NCBI RefSeq assembly: GCF_017573465.1
Contig: NZ_JAGEPF010000042.1
Span: forward strand, 24,367-88,366
Source of the DNA: Actinomadura violacea
GTDB lineage: Bacteria; Actinomycetota; Actinomycetes; Streptosporangiales; Streptosporangiaceae
Length of the DNA: 64,000 bases
Reading direction: 5' to 3'
The translations under genes were made by a program, and so were the position numbers. Below the pieces are notes generated by a model that saw nothing but the letters and a program-made list of their open reading frames with translations, was not told where the DNA came from and made no database searches. Below, piece by piece: positions 31,583 through 40,678 of the stretch. Positions within the stretch are counted from its first letter, which is position 1. Every line of letters begins with the position of its first letter.

Positions 31583-33559
31583 ATGGGCACGAGGCTGCGT
31601 ATCACCAGAAGGTTCCCGCTGCTCGCGCTCCTGCGGCGCCGCCCGGATCCCGCCGGCGGCGAGCCGGGCGACCCGTTCGAGGCGGAGCTGCCGGAACTGT
31701 CGGCGCACGTGTGGCACGCCCGGGACGGCGAGCTCGCCGAGACGGGGATGGGCACCATGGCCCGGCGGCTCCCCGCGGTGATCGCGCAGGCGGCCGGGCT
31801 GGCCTGGCGGGCGAACCGCGCCGACACCACCGCGACGATCTCCCTCAACCTCGCGGCCGGGCTGTTCACCGCGTTCGGGCTGCTGGCCACGACCGGCGTG
31901 CTCACCGCGCTGTTCAGCGCCGGGCCGACGCCCGGCCGGGTCCGCGACGCGCTGCCGTCGCTGGCGCTCGTCGCCGGGTCGGTGGCGCTGCGGTCCGGGC
32001 TGCAGGCCGCCGCCGGCTGGACGCAGGCGCGCCTCGAACCGCAGGTCCAGCGGCTCGTCGAGTTGCGGCTCTACGAGGCGACCACCGCAGCGGACCTGAC
32101 CGCCCTCGACGACTCCTCGTTCCTGGACGACCTGCAGCGCGCCGAGACCCGCGGGATGAACGCGGCGCCCCAGGTCGTCCAGCACGCCGTGGACGTGCTG
32201 ACCGGCGCCGTCGGCATGGCCGCCGCCGCCGGGACCCTCGGCGTGCTGCACCCGCTGCTGCTCCCGCTGCTCCTGCTGACCGCCGTCCCGGAGGGATGGG
32301 CGTCCGTGCGCAGCGCCCGGCTGCGGTACGCGACGATGCTCGCCCTGGTCGGCGTCGCCCGCCGCAAGTGGATCCTGTCCAGCCTGATGACCGAGCGGCG
32401 GCACGCCGCCGAGGTCCGCGCGTTCACCATGCGGCCGTTCCTGCTCGGCGAGTACGACCGCTTCGCCGCCCACCAGCGCCGCGTCGAGCTCGGGCTCGCC
32501 CGCCGGCAGACCACCACGAAAATCACCGGGGACGTGCTGAAGGGCCTCGCGACCGCCGGCGTCTACATCGCGCTCGGGCTGCTGCTGTGGCGCGGCTGGG
32601 TGCCGCTCGCCGTCGCCGGCACCGCCGTCCTGGCGATCAGGAGCGGGCAGACGTCCCTGGCCAACCTCGTGTTCGCCGTGAACCAGTGCTACGAGGAGGG
32701 CCTCTACTTCGGCGACTACCTGGCCTTCTGCGACGCCGCCGAGGCCCGCATCCCGCACCGCGCCCTGCCCGCCCGGCCGACGCTGCCCGACCCGTTCGGC
32801 CGGATCCAGGTCCGCGACGTCACCTTCACCTACCCCGGCTCCGACGCGCCCTCCCTCCGCGGCGTCTCGCTGGAACTGCGCCGCGGCGAGGTCGTCGCGC
32901 TCGTCGGGGAGAACGGATCCGGCAAGACCACCCTCTCCCGGATCATGGCGGGCCTCTATGACCCCGACGGCGGCGAGGTCCGCTGGGACGAGGTGTCCCT
33001 CGCCGACGTCCCGCAGGACGAGGTGTGGAGCCGCGTCGCCGTCATCGCGCAGGAGTACACCCACTGGCCGATGACCGCCCGGCAGAACATCACCATGGGA
33101 CGCGGGCCCGCGCACCGCGCCGGCGGACCGGAGGACCCCGGCGTGCTCGCCGCCGCCCGCGCGTCCGGCGCCGAGGAGGTCGTCGCCGACCTGGCCCGCG
33201 GCTACGACACCCTCCTGGACCGCCGATTCCAGGGCGGCGCCGAACTGTCCGGCGGGCAGTGGCAGCGGCTCGCCGTGGCCCGCGGCTTCTACCGGGACGC
33301 GCCGCTGCTCATCTGCGACGAGCCCTCCGCCAGCCTCGACGCCCGCGCCGAGCACCTGCTGTTCGACCGCATCCGCGACCACGCCGCCGGACGCACCGTC
33401 CTGCTCATCACGCACCGCCTCGCCAGCGTCCGCTACGCCGACCGCATCTACGTACTGGAACACGGCAAGGTCACCGAGGAAGGCGACCACGACACCCTGA
33501 TGTCCCGCAACGGCCTCTACGCCGACCTCTACACCCTCCAAGCATCCGCATATAGGTGA
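31583..33559 (+). CDS. ABC exporter with fused permease and ATPase
   Basis: 658 residues: a hydrophilic N-terminus of about 65 residues, a six-helix exporter domain (about 75-365) and an ATPase domain. The ATPase motifs are intact: Walker A GENGSGKTT, Q-loop VIAQEYTHWPM, signature ELSGGQWQRLAVARG, Walker B PLLICDEPSASLD, H-loop LLITHRLASVRYAD. This subgroup is often linked to peptide or lantibiotic export, but no precursor gene is nearby. The ATG at 31583 has GGAGGG seven bases upstream. Confidence 0.88.
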   Translation: MGTRLRITRRFPLLALLRRRPDPAGGEPGDPFEAELPELSAHVWHARDGELAETGMGTMARRLPAVIAQAAGLAWRANRADTTATISLNLAAGLFTAFGLLATTGVLTALFSAGPTPGRVRDALPSLALVAGSVALRSGLQAAAGWTQARLEPQVQRLVELRLYEATTAADLTALDDSSFLDDLQRAETRGMNAAPQVVQHAVDVLTGAVGMAAAAGTLGVLHPLLLPLLLLTAVPEGWASVRSARLRYATMLALVGVARRKWILSSLMTERRHAAEVRAFTMRPFLLGEYDRFAAHQRRVELGLARRQTTTKITGDVLKGLATAGVYIALGLLLWRGWVPLAVAGTAVLAIRSGQTSLANLVFAVNQCYEEGLYFGDYLAFCDAAEARIPHRALPARPTLPDPFGRIQVRDVTFTYPGSDAPSLRGVSLELRRGEVVALVGENGSGKTTLSRIMAGLYDPDGGEVRWDEVSLADVPQDEVWSRVAVIAQEYTHWPMTARQNITMGRGPAHRAGGPEDPGVLAAARASGAEEVVADLARGYDTLLDRRFQGGAELSGGQWQRLAVARGFYRDAPLLICDEPSASLDARAEHLLFDRIRDHAAGRTVLLITHRLASVRYADRIYVLEHGKVTEEGDHDTLMSRNGLYADLYTLQASAYR

Positions 33560-33589
33560 TAGCTGTGTTTTCCCAGGGGGGCTGTTTTT

Positions 33590-33666
33590 CCCAGGGGGGC
33601 GACCCCCTGGAACCCCCGTTACGACGGACGAGGCGTTTCACGCTCCGCTAGCGCTCCGCGCGAAAC
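33590..33666. repeat. Composite palindromic repeat, copy 1
   Basis: A 77-bp unit: hairpin CCAGGGGG-GCGA-CCCCCTGG, then AACCCCCGTT, a GACGGACGAGG segment and the core CGCTCCGCTAGCGCTCCGCG. Nearly identical to copy 2 (two clear base differences). An extra partial copy of the G-run half precedes it at about 33572-33582. Confidence 0.85.
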
Positions 33667-33676
33667 GGCCTTTCAT

Positions 33677-33753
33677 CCCAGGGGGGCGACCCCCTGGAAC
33701 CCCCGTTGCGACGGACGAGGCGTTTCACGCTCCGCTAGCGCTCCGCGTGAAAC
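33677..33753. repeat. Composite palindromic repeat, copy 2
   Basis: Same 77-bp unit as copy 1, offset by 87 bp. The segment GACGGACGAGGCGTTTCACG (33710-33729) is exactly complementary to 33746-33765, giving a 20-bp stem around a 16-base loop that holds the CTAG-centred core. It ends a gap of 334 bp (33560-33893) between convergent genes that holds no coding sequence and probably stops both transcripts. Confidence 0.85.
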
Positions 33754-33893
33754 GCCTCGTCCGTCGTCGGGCAGGCCCGCTGCGCTCGCTGCACTCGCTC
33801 CGCGTGCCTGCCCGTGGGCGGTGGCTGAGGTTCAAACCACCGGGGCGGGTCGGGTCGTCGAGCGCTCCGCGTGTGCGCCCGGGGTGGTGGGGG

Positions 33894-36800
33894 CTAGATG
33901 TAGGGGCCGTAGGCGTTGTGGCCGGGGTCGGGGGGTGTTTCGGGGAGGTCTTCGGGGCGCAGGAGGCGGACCTCGGCGGGGTCGACGGCCTCGGGGTCGG
34001 CGTCGTGGGCGGCGGTGATGCGCTGCGCCTGCCGGGCCACCGCGGCGTCCAGCAGGTTGCGGACGAGGCGGGCGTTGCCGAAGGAGGAGCCGCGCGGCTG
34101 GACGGCGACGAGCCGGCGCAGCGCGCCGGGCACGCCGGGGTCCAGGGTGAGGCCGGCCGTCGCCGCCATCAGCTCGAAGATCGTGACCAGCTCGTCGTCG
34201 GAGTAGTCGGGGAAGCGCAGGATCTGCGGGAAGCGCGACTCCAGGCCCGGGTTGGAGCGCAGGAACCGCTCCATCTCGGCGTCGTAGCCCGCCACGATCA
34301 CCACGAGGTCGGCGCGGTGCTCCTCCATCAGCCGCAGCAGCTCGGCGATCGCCTCGTGCCCGAAGTCGCGCTGGTCGCCGCCGCCCGCCGAGGTCAGCGC
34401 GTACGCCTCGTCGATGAACAGCACGCCGCCGAGGGCCCGCTCGACCGCGGACCGCACCCGCGGCGCGGTCTGCCCGATGAACTCGGCGACGAGGTCGGCG
34501 CGGGTCACCTCGACCAGGTGCCCGGACGACAGCAGGCCGAGCCGGGCGTACACGGCCGCGACGAGCCGCGCGATGGTGGTCTTCGCGGTGCCCGGGTTGC
34601 CCATGAACACCATGTGCCGGGTCGGGACGGTCAGCGGGACGCCGGCGTCGCGGCGCATCTGCTCGGCGCGGGCCTCGGCGACCAGCGCGTCCACCTGCCG
34701 TTTGATCTCCTTGAGCCCGATCAGCCGGTTGATCTCGCCGAGCGGGTCGGACGAGACGTCCCCGCCGCCGCGGGCGAGGGCGTCGGGGACGTCCTCCAGA
34801 AGGATCACGTCGAGCGACTCGGTCTCGTCGACGATTCCGTCGGCGAGCACGCGGCGGCCCTGCATCGCGACCGCCCGGTCCAGCAGGTTGATCATGATGC
34901 GGGCGTTGCCGAAGCCGTTGTCGCGCGGCGCGGCCTGCGCGAGCGCGCGCACCTTGTCCAGGACGCCGGGCGCGAGCGCGAACCCCCCGTCGGCGGCCTT
35001 GCCCGCGAACACCTCGACCAGCTCGTCGTCGGTGAGGTCGGGGAAGTGGACGGTCCGGGGGAACAGCGCGGCGAGGCCCGGCTGGGACTTCAGCAGGCCG
35101 TTCAGCTCCGCCTGCGGCCCGGTCAGCACCACGACGAGGTCGTCGGCGTGCGCCTGGACGGTCGTGAGCAGCACGTCGAGGACCTCGCGGCCGCGTGCGG
35201 CGTCCACGGACGCGGCGGCGAACGCGTGCGCGTCCCGGACGACCAGGACGCCGCCGAGCGCCTGCTCGACGGCGCGGCGGACCCGCAGCACGCTCTCGGT
35301 GGCGTACTCGCCGAGCAGGTCGGCGCGCTCCACCTCGACCGTGTGCCCGGACGACAGCAACTCGAGCCCGGCGTAGATGCGGCCGAGGATCCGCGCGACC
35401 TTGGTCTTGCCGGTTCCGGGGTTGCCGGTGAACACCAGGTGCCGGGGGCGCGCGGCGAGCGCCATGCCCGCCTCGCGGCGCAGCCGGGCCGCCTTGGCCT
35501 CGGCGACCAGCGCGTCCACCTCCCGCTTGACCGGCGCGATGCCGGCGCAGGCGGCGAGCTCGGCGTACGGGTCGGTGTCGGCGGGACGGCCGGGGATGAG
35601 CCGCTGCGGCAGGTCCGCGGCGGTGACCTCCGGCGCGCCGCCGTCCGTGCCGGCGCGCGCCGCCGCGACGCACTGCGCGGCGGTGTGCTCGGCGAGCCGC
35701 GCGCCGCGCAGGTTCAGCAGCGGCGGCGTCCGGCTGAGCAGGACCCCGGCGGTCGCGGCGACCTCGGCCGGCACGGTGGCGCCCCGCGCCCGGACGGCAC
35801 GGGTGAACAGCTCGGCGAAGTCGTCCTCGGCGAAGTCGTGCGTGCGGACCGCCTCGAACGCCCGGACGAGCGCCGGGTTGGCCTCGAACAGCCGCCGGTC
35901 GCCGCCGGGGCGGCACAGCGCGACGACGTCCAGGCGGGGCGAGCGCGCCATGAGCCGGCGCAGCTCCTCGACCGCCGCCGCGCCGCAGCGCTCGTAGGAC
36001 ACCAGCCGCTCCAGGTCGTCGACGACCAGCAGCATCCGGCCCTCGACGCAGTCGCGGACGCGGGCTTGCAGCCACAGCGCGGCGTCGCTGACGCCGAGCG
36101 AGGCGAACACCTGGTCGGAGACCCACAGCGCCTCGCGCACGGCGCCGCCGGCGGCCAGCCGGCGCTCCAGCAGCTCGGCGGCGGTGCCCTTGCCGGTGCC
36201 CTCGGGGCCGGCGATCAGCAGCCGGACGGGCCGCTCCCCCGCCAGCCGCGCGGCCAGCGCGTCGCGGACGGCCCGGGCCAGCTCCGGCTGCCCGATCAGC
36301 TCGTCGCGCGTCTCCTCCTGCGTCTCGTCCCGCCCGGCGTCGCCCTCTGCGGACGAGTCGTCCGGGCGGTCCTCCCCCGTGCCCGGCGAGAGCCGGCCGG
36401 CCAGCGGGTTGACGACGCGGCGCGCCGCGAACAGCCGCCGCAGGTCGGACTGGAACGGCCGCACCGGGACGCGGCAGCGGGGGCTCGTCGGCGCGTCCGG
36501 CAGGCCCTGCACCGCGCCGGTGACGCGGACCGCCATGTCCAGCCACGCCCGCGCCGCGTCCGCCTCGCCCGCGACCAGACCGCGCGCGAGCCATCCGCGC
36601 ACGTCCTGCTGCCACGCCTCGACGGAGAACCCGGACCGGACCGCGCGGAACCGCTCCTGCAGGTTCTCGTAGCGGTCGGCGCCGAGCACCATCGCGAACT
36701 CCGCCGGAACCGCCGCCGCCTCGGCCGCCAGCAGCAGCTTGGCCAGCGCCGCGTCCGCTCCGTCGCCGTCCAGGACGGCGCCCGACAGGCGCGCGTGCGC

Positions 36801-37484
36801 CGCGTCCAGCCCGTCGCATGCCCAGCCGAGGTACCCGACGGGCCCGGCCAGCTCCGGCAGGGCCTCCAGCTCCTCGCCGGTCAGGCCCGCGGCCCACACC
36901 TCCTCCAGCCGCTCCTGCGGGACGGTGAGGTCGAGCTCGCGCAGCTCCGGATCGGCGGCCCGCCGGTCGAACAGGTCCATCAGCGCGCGGCGGCGCCGCT
37001 CCAGAGGCCCCAAGCCCTCGAAGACGTCCAGGCCGTCCCGCGCCAGCTCCAGCATCACCGTGCGCAGCTCGCGGTCGTCACCGGCGGGCTCGGGCAGCCA
37101 CAGGCCGGGCGGCCGCCACCGGCCGCCCTGGGTGAACCACGCGCCCGGCTCCCGGACGGCGGGCTCCGGCGTCGCGAGGAAGTCCGAAAGCAGCTCGTAG
37201 TCGACGTCGCCGCGCGATCCGCCCCGCACCGCCGACGCGCCCAGCAGGAACGTCAGCAGCGACCACTGCTCGGCGCCCGCCGCGCTCGTCCCCTCCCCGT
37301 AGAAGTCGCTCAGCCGCCGCGGGAGCAGCGCCGCGCGCGGGTCGGCGTTGTAGGCGACCGCGCGCTCCCGCATCCGCTCGTACAGCCCGTCGGGCACGCG
37401 CCACGGCCCGTGGGCGTACACGTCGAGGACGGGCTCCTCGGTGAGCAGCAGTTCGAGATGGTCCGGCAGCCGGGGGGAACGCAC
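33894..37484 (-). CDS. Triple-AAA ATPase with two CbxX/CfxQ-type modules
   Basis: 1196 residues from a GTG at 37484 that has GGAGAAGG seven bases upstream; in-frame codons extend to 37532 without a better site. About 390 N-terminal residues are helical with no recognised domain. Module 1 has Walker A GPEGTGKGT (about 426) and Walker B LLVVDDLE. Module 2 keeps Walker A GNPGTGKT (about 687) but Walker B is VLVVRDAHA and the PGL-x-SRF arginine finger is PGLAALF. Module 3 has GNPGTAKT (about 962), intact VLFIDEAYAL and the finger NPGLESRF. Modules 2 and 3 belong to the EccA/CbbX/SpoVK group of remodelling ATPases. Partners unknown. Confidence 0.85.
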   Translation of the reverse strand: MRSPRLPDHLELLLTEEPVLDVYAHGPWRVPDGLYERMRERAVAYNADPRAALLPRRLSDFYGEGTSAAGAEQWSLLTFLLGASAVRGGSRGDVDYELLSDFLATPEPAVREPGAWFTQGGRWRPPGLWLPEPAGDDRELRTVMLELARDGLDVFEGLGPLERRRRALMDLFDRRAADPELRELDLTVPQERLEEVWAAGLTGEELEALPELAGPVGYLGWACDGLDAAHARLSGAVLDGDGADAALAKLLLAAEAAAVPAEFAMVLGADRYENLQERFRAVRSGFSVEAWQQDVRGWLARGLVAGEADAARAWLDMAVRVTGAVQGLPDAPTSPRCRVPVRPFQSDLRRLFAARRVVNPLAGRLSPGTGEDRPDDSSAEGDAGRDETQEETRDELIGQPELARAVRDALAARLAGERPVRLLIAGPEGTGKGTAAELLERRLAAGGAVREALWVSDQVFASLGVSDAALWLQARVRDCVEGRMLLVVDDLERLVSYERCGAAAVEELRRLMARSPRLDVVALCRPGGDRRLFEANPALVRAFEAVRTHDFAEDDFAELFTRAVRARGATVPAEVAATAGVLLSRTPPLLNLRGARLAEHTAAQCVAAARAGTDGGAPEVTAADLPQRLIPGRPADTDPYAELAACAGIAPVKREVDALVAEAKAARLRREAGMALAARPRHLVFTGNPGTGKTKVARILGRIYAGLELLSSGHTVEVERADLLGEYATESVLRVRRAVEQALGGVLVVRDAHAFAAASVDAARGREVLDVLLTTVQAHADDLVVVLTGPQAELNGLLKSQPGLAALFPRTVHFPDLTDDELVEVFAGKAADGGFALAPGVLDKVRALAQAAPRDNGFGNARIMINLLDRAVAMQGRRVLADGIVDETESLDVILLEDVPDALARGGGDVSSDPLGEINRLIGLKEIKRQVDALVAEARAEQMRRDAGVPLTVPTRHMVFMGNPGTAKTTIARLVAAVYARLGLLSSGHLVEVTRADLVAEFIGQTAPRVRSAVERALGGVLFIDEAYALTSAGGGDQRDFGHEAIAELLRLMEEHRADLVVIVAGYDAEMERFLRSNPGLESRFPQILRFPDYSDDELVTIFELMAATAGLTLDPGVPGALRRLVAVQPRGSSFGNARLVRNLLDAAVARQAQRITAAHDADPEAVDPAEVRLLRPEDLPETPPDPGHNAYGPYI

Positions 37485-37675
37485 CTGGGTCCTTCTCCTA
37501 TGCGGCGGGGCGGGGGACGTCACGTCTGGCAAGCACCCTACGACCCGGCGCGATCACGCACATCCCGTCGCGCCGGGTTGGCACACGGCCTGTCCTCGGC
37601 GATAGTTGCCATACGGAAAGTATCCGCCGGGCGCCGCGCCCGGCGGAGCCCGGCCACAAGGAGGGGGAACCCCCC

Positions 37676-38113
37676 GTGCCACCGCTCGAAGTGACCGCCC
37701 GCTCGCACGCCGGCCGCGCCGTCGTGCGCCTGCGCGGCGAGCTCGATATCGCCGGCTCCGACGAGCTGCGCCGGCACCTGGAGGCCGCCCGCCGCGAGCA
37801 CGGCGACCACGTGATCCTCGACCTCGCGGAACTGGAGTTCATGGACTCGCAGGGCCTGTCGGTCATCGTCGGCTGCTACAAGGCCGCCACCGCCGCCGGC
37901 GGCAGCCTCACCCTCGCCGGCCCCCGCCCCGTCGTCCGCCGCACCCTGGAGATCACCGGACTGCACCGCCGCATCCCCGTCCAGGCGACGCTGGAGGCGG
38001 CCCTGTCCGCCGGCCGGCACGCCGCCGTCCCCAACCCCGCGCGCGACGCCGGCCGGGGGGACGGCGAGCCGCCCGCCCCCTCGGCCGCGCCGCACGGGTC
38101 CCCCGGCCTCTAG
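37676..38113 (+). CDS. STAS-domain anti-sigma factor antagonist
   Basis: 145 residues. The STAS fold covers 5-105: VVRLRGELDIAGSDELRRHL, then DLAELEFMDSQGLSVIV, whose Ser aligns with the phosphorylated serine of SpoIIAA. Partner switching with an anti-sigma kinase is the expected role; none is encoded nearby. The C-terminal 40 residues are Pro/Ala-rich. Start GTG at 37676 with AGGAGGGGG upstream. Divergent from the AAA gene over 191 bp. Confidence 0.9.
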   Translation: MPPLEVTARSHAGRAVVRLRGELDIAGSDELRRHLEAARREHGDHVILDLAELEFMDSQGLSVIVGCYKAATAAGGSLTLAGPRPVVRRTLEITGLHRRIPVQATLEAALSAGRHAAVPNPARDAGRGDGEPPAPSAAPHGSPGL

Positions 38114-38116
38114 CGC

Positions 38117-38142
38117 CCGCCCGGCCCCGGGGGGCCGGGCGG
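38117..38142. terminator. Bidirectional terminator
   Basis: CCGCCCGGCC-ccgggg-GGCCGGGCGG, a perfect 10-bp stem in the 29-bp gap between two convergent genes. Confidence 0.7.
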
Positions 38143-38937
38143 TCAGGACGCAGTCTCCGGCGCCCGCGGCTCCGTCGGGGTCGGGCGCTTCGGGCCGCGG
38201 CCGTCACCGGACGAGCGGCCGGTGGCGCGGCGCCCGATCCACGGCAGCAGGTAGGCGCGGGCCCAGTGCAGGTCCTCGCGGCGCGAGGTGAGCCAGTCGG
38301 CGGGGTCCAGCGGCGGCCACGGCTCGCGCCAGTCGTCCCGCACCGGGACGCCGACCACCCCGGCGACGAACAGCGCCATCCGGCGGTGCCCCTCCGGCGA
38401 CAGGTGCAGCCGGTCCTCGTACCAGGCGCGCGGGTCGTTGAAGATCCGCAGCGACCACAGGTCGACGACCGAGCAGCCGCGGCGGTCGGCGATCGCGCGC
38501 AGGTGCATGTTGTAGGTGGCGGCCTTGCCCCGGATCCGCGAGCCGCTGCGCAACCCGCGGGTGTCGAACCCGGTGAAGAGCACCACGCGGGAGCCGGTCG
38601 CGCGCAGCCGCCGGACGGCGTCGTCGAACACGACGGCGAGCGCGTCGGGGTCGGCGCCGGGGCGGATCATGTCGTTGCCGCCCGCGCAGAACGTCACCAG
38701 GTCGGGCCGCAGCTCGACGGCCCGCGGCACCTGGTCGTCCACGATCTGCCGGACGAGCTTGCCGCGCACCGCGAGGTTCGCGTAGCGCAGGCCGGGGCTG
38801 TACCCGGCCAGATGCTCGGCGAGCCGGTCGGCCCAGCCGCGGAAGCGGTCGTCCTCGCCGGGGTAGGGGTCGTTCAGGCCCTCGGTGAAGCTGTCGCCGA
38901 TGGCCACGTACGTACGGATCTTCTCCAGTTCGTCCAT
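38143..38937 (-). CDS. SGNH/GDSL-type hydrolase
   Basis: 264 residues. Block I GDSFTEGLNDP carries the nucleophilic Ser, block III GGNDMI the oxyanion Asn, and block V DRLHLSPEGH the Asp/His pair. No signal peptide, so probably cytosolic esterase or lipase. The C-terminus after about 230 is basic and Pro-rich. The ATG at 38937 has AGGG upstream; TTG 38979 and a GTG at residue 4 of that longer frame are alternatives. Confidence 0.88.
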   Translation of the reverse strand: MDELEKIRTYVAIGDSFTEGLNDPYPGEDDRFRGWADRLAEHLAGYSPGLRYANLAVRGKLVRQIVDDQVPRAVELRPDLVTFCAGGNDMIRPGADPDALAVVFDDAVRRLRATGSRVVLFTGFDTRGLRSGSRIRGKAATYNMHLRAIADRRGCSVVDLWSLRIFNDPRAWYEDRLHLSPEGHRRMALFVAGVVGVPVRDDWREPWPPLDPADWLTSRREDLHWARAYLLPWIGRRATGRSSGDGRGPKRPTPTEPRAPETAS

Positions 38938-39065
38938 CGCAGGCCCTGGCAGTGGTTCGATGTCGGTCACGTCGGACAATCATGCATCGTGCACACAATC
39001 TACGCGACCGTAACCACGGGGGTTGTGGGGCATCCGACACCGGCCGGCCGCCGATCCCGAGGGTG

Positions 39066-39087
39066 CCGGATCCGGCGCGGGATCCGG
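39066..39087 (-). terminator. Terminator of the conservon operon
   Basis: CCGGATCC-ggcgcg-GGATCCGG, an 8-bp stem eight bases after the cvnD stop codon. Confidence 0.6.
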
Positions 39088-39094
39088 CCCTGCG

Positions 39095-39772
39095 TCAGGT
39101 CCAGCTCGGGGAGGCCGTGCCCAGCTGCCCGCCGGGCGCGGCGGGCGGCGCGGGGGCGGCCGCCGGGGCGCCCGCGGCGTGCACCGACATCGCGTGCTGC
39201 ACCAGCGTGATCAGCACCTGCTTGGTCGACTCGCGGCTGCGCGCGTCGCACTGCACGATCGGCACGTGGCCGCTGATCGACAGCGCCTCGCGGATGTCCT
39301 CGACCGCGTACTGGAACTCGCCGTGGAAGCCGTTCACGCCCACCACGAACGGCAGGCCGAGCTCCTCGAAGTAGTCGACGGCGGCGAAGCAGTCCTCGAG
39401 CCGGCGGGTGTCGACCAGCACCACCGCGCCGATCGCGCCGCGCACCAGGTCGTCCCACATGAACCAGAAGCGGTGCTGGCCCGGGGTGCCGAACAGGTAC
39501 AGGATCAGCTCGCTGTCGAGGGACACCCGGCCGAAGTCCATCGCGACCGTGGTGGTCGTCTTGTCCGGGACGGCCGACAGGTCGTCCACGTCGGCGCTGG
39601 CCGCGGTCATCACCGCCTCGGTGGTGAGCGGCATGATCTCCGACACCGAGCCCACGAAGGTGGTCTTGCCGACGCCGAACCCGCCGCCGACGACGATCTT
39701 CACCGAGGTCAGCTCCGCCTCGGGTCCGTGCGGCCCCGGGGGCGGGACCTGGTCAGAGCTTCCGAAGGCCAC
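39095..39772 (-). CDS. cvnD: Conservon GTP-binding protein CvnD
   Basis: Ras/MglA-like small GTPase of the Streptomyces conservon. 225 residues: P-loop GGFGVGKTTFV (29-39), a KTTTTVAMDFGRV switch I region, FGTPGQHRFWFMWDDL as switch II and VGVNGFHG as the base-binding loop. The last 30 residues are Ala/Pro-rich. Start GTG at 39772, overlapping cvnC by 20 bp, so its translation is tied to cvnC. In Streptomyces, CvnA-D form a membrane-associated complex resembling eukaryotic G-protein systems. Confidence 0.92.
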   Translation of the reverse strand: MAFGSSDQVPPPGPHGPEAELTSVKIVVGGGFGVGKTTFVGSVSEIMPLTTEAVMTAASADVDDLSAVPDKTTTTVAMDFGRVSLDSELILYLFGTPGQHRFWFMWDDLVRGAIGAVVLVDTRRLEDCFAAVDYFEELGLPFVVGVNGFHGEFQYAVEDIREALSISGHVPIVQCDARSRESTKQVLITLVQHAMSVHAAGAPAAAPAPPAAPGGQLGTASPSWT

Positions 39773-40199
39773 TGAGCACCCTTTCTAGCAAGCGGAGGTC
39801 CGGCTGGCCGCCGGCTGTGGTGGGGGTCGACTGGTGCAGGCGCAGCAGCCCTTCCATGGCCATGTCCGCGACGAGCACCCGGGCGACGCCGAGCGGCATG
39901 CGCAGCAGCGCGGAGACCTCGGCCACCGAGCGCGCCGACCGGCACAGGTCCATGATCGCCCGGTACTCCGGGGTCAGCATGGCCACGTCGCGCGGCGGGT
40001 ACGGCGCGGCCGTCACCAGCGCCTCGATCGCCAGGTCGTAGCGCGGCTTGGTGCGCCCGCCGGTCATCGCGTAAGGGCGCACCAGCGAGCTGCTGTCCCC
40101 CTCGTCCCGCGCGTCCGGCCGCTCCTGCACCGACCGCGGCTCACCGGGCCAGCGCCCGGGACCTCCCGGACCGCCTCCGAAGGGACTGCCTCGATCCAT
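39753..40199 (-). CDS. cvnC: Conservon DUF742 protein CvnC
   Basis: 148 residues. A disordered Gly/Pro-rich start is followed by the DUF742 core: LVRPYAMTGGRTKP, then LTPEYRAIMDLCRSARSVAEVSALLRMPLGVARVLVADMAMEGLL, a winged-helix-like domain. It is thought to bridge the roadblock protein and the GTPase. ATG at 40199. Third gene of the operon. Confidence 0.92.
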   Translation of the reverse strand: MDRGSPFGGGPGGPGRWPGEPRSVQERPDARDEGDSSSLVRPYAMTGGRTKPRYDLAIEALVTAAPYPPRDVAMLTPEYRAIMDLCRSARSVAEVSALLRMPLGVARVLVADMAMEGLLRLHQSTPTTAGGQPDLRLLERVLSGLRKL

Positions 40200-40228
40200 G
40201 TCGCCGACCTCCGTCAGAGTCAGTCACG

Positions 40229-40678
40229 TCAAAAACGGGCAGGGCCGGCGCCCATCTCGGTCACCGGGGGGCCACCGTAGGGCTGCTGCGGCTCCTGGGC
40301 GCGCAGCGCCGGCGTCAGCACCCGGCCCACCCGCTCCACCAGCAGCGTCATCTCGTACGCCACGAGCCCGAGATCGCAGTCGGGCGCCGCCAGCACCGCG
40401 AACACCGACCCGTTCGCGATCGACATCACGAACAGCAGGCCGCGGTCCATCTCCACGACCGTCTGGTTCACGCCGCCCGCGTCGAAGATCTTCGCCGCGC
40501 CCTGGGTCAGGCTCATCAACCCCGAGGCGATCGCCGACAACTGGTCCGCCCGCTCGGGCGGAAAGCCCGCGGAGTAGGCCATCGGCAATCCGTCGGAGGA
40601 GACCACGACGGCGTGCGCGACCTTCGCGACACGGTCCGCGAAGTTCGTCACCAACCAGTTGAGATCCTGCCCGCTCAC
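40229..40678 (-). CDS. cvnB: Conservon roadblock/LC7 protein CvnB
   Basis: 149 residues with the roadblock/LC7 fold: LNWLVTNFADRVAKVAHAVVVSSDGLPMAYSAGF...LSAIASGLMSLTQGAA...VVEMDRGLLFVMSIANGSVFAVLA. MglB-like members act on the partner GTPase. Start GTG at 40678 overlaps the cvnA stop (GTGA), implying coupled translation. Confidence 0.92.
   Translation of the reverse strand: MSGQDLNWLVTNFADRVAKVAHAVVVSSDGLPMAYSAGFPPERADQLSAIASGLMSLTQGAAKIFDAGGVNQTVVEMDRGLLFVMSIANGSVFAVLAAPDCDLGLVAYEMTLLVERVGRVLTPALRAQEPQQPYGGPPVTEMGAGPARF

Noticed and set aside
33826..33845. tRNA-like T-arm (GGTTCAAACC)
   Set aside because: No acceptor, D or anticodon arms can be folded around it.
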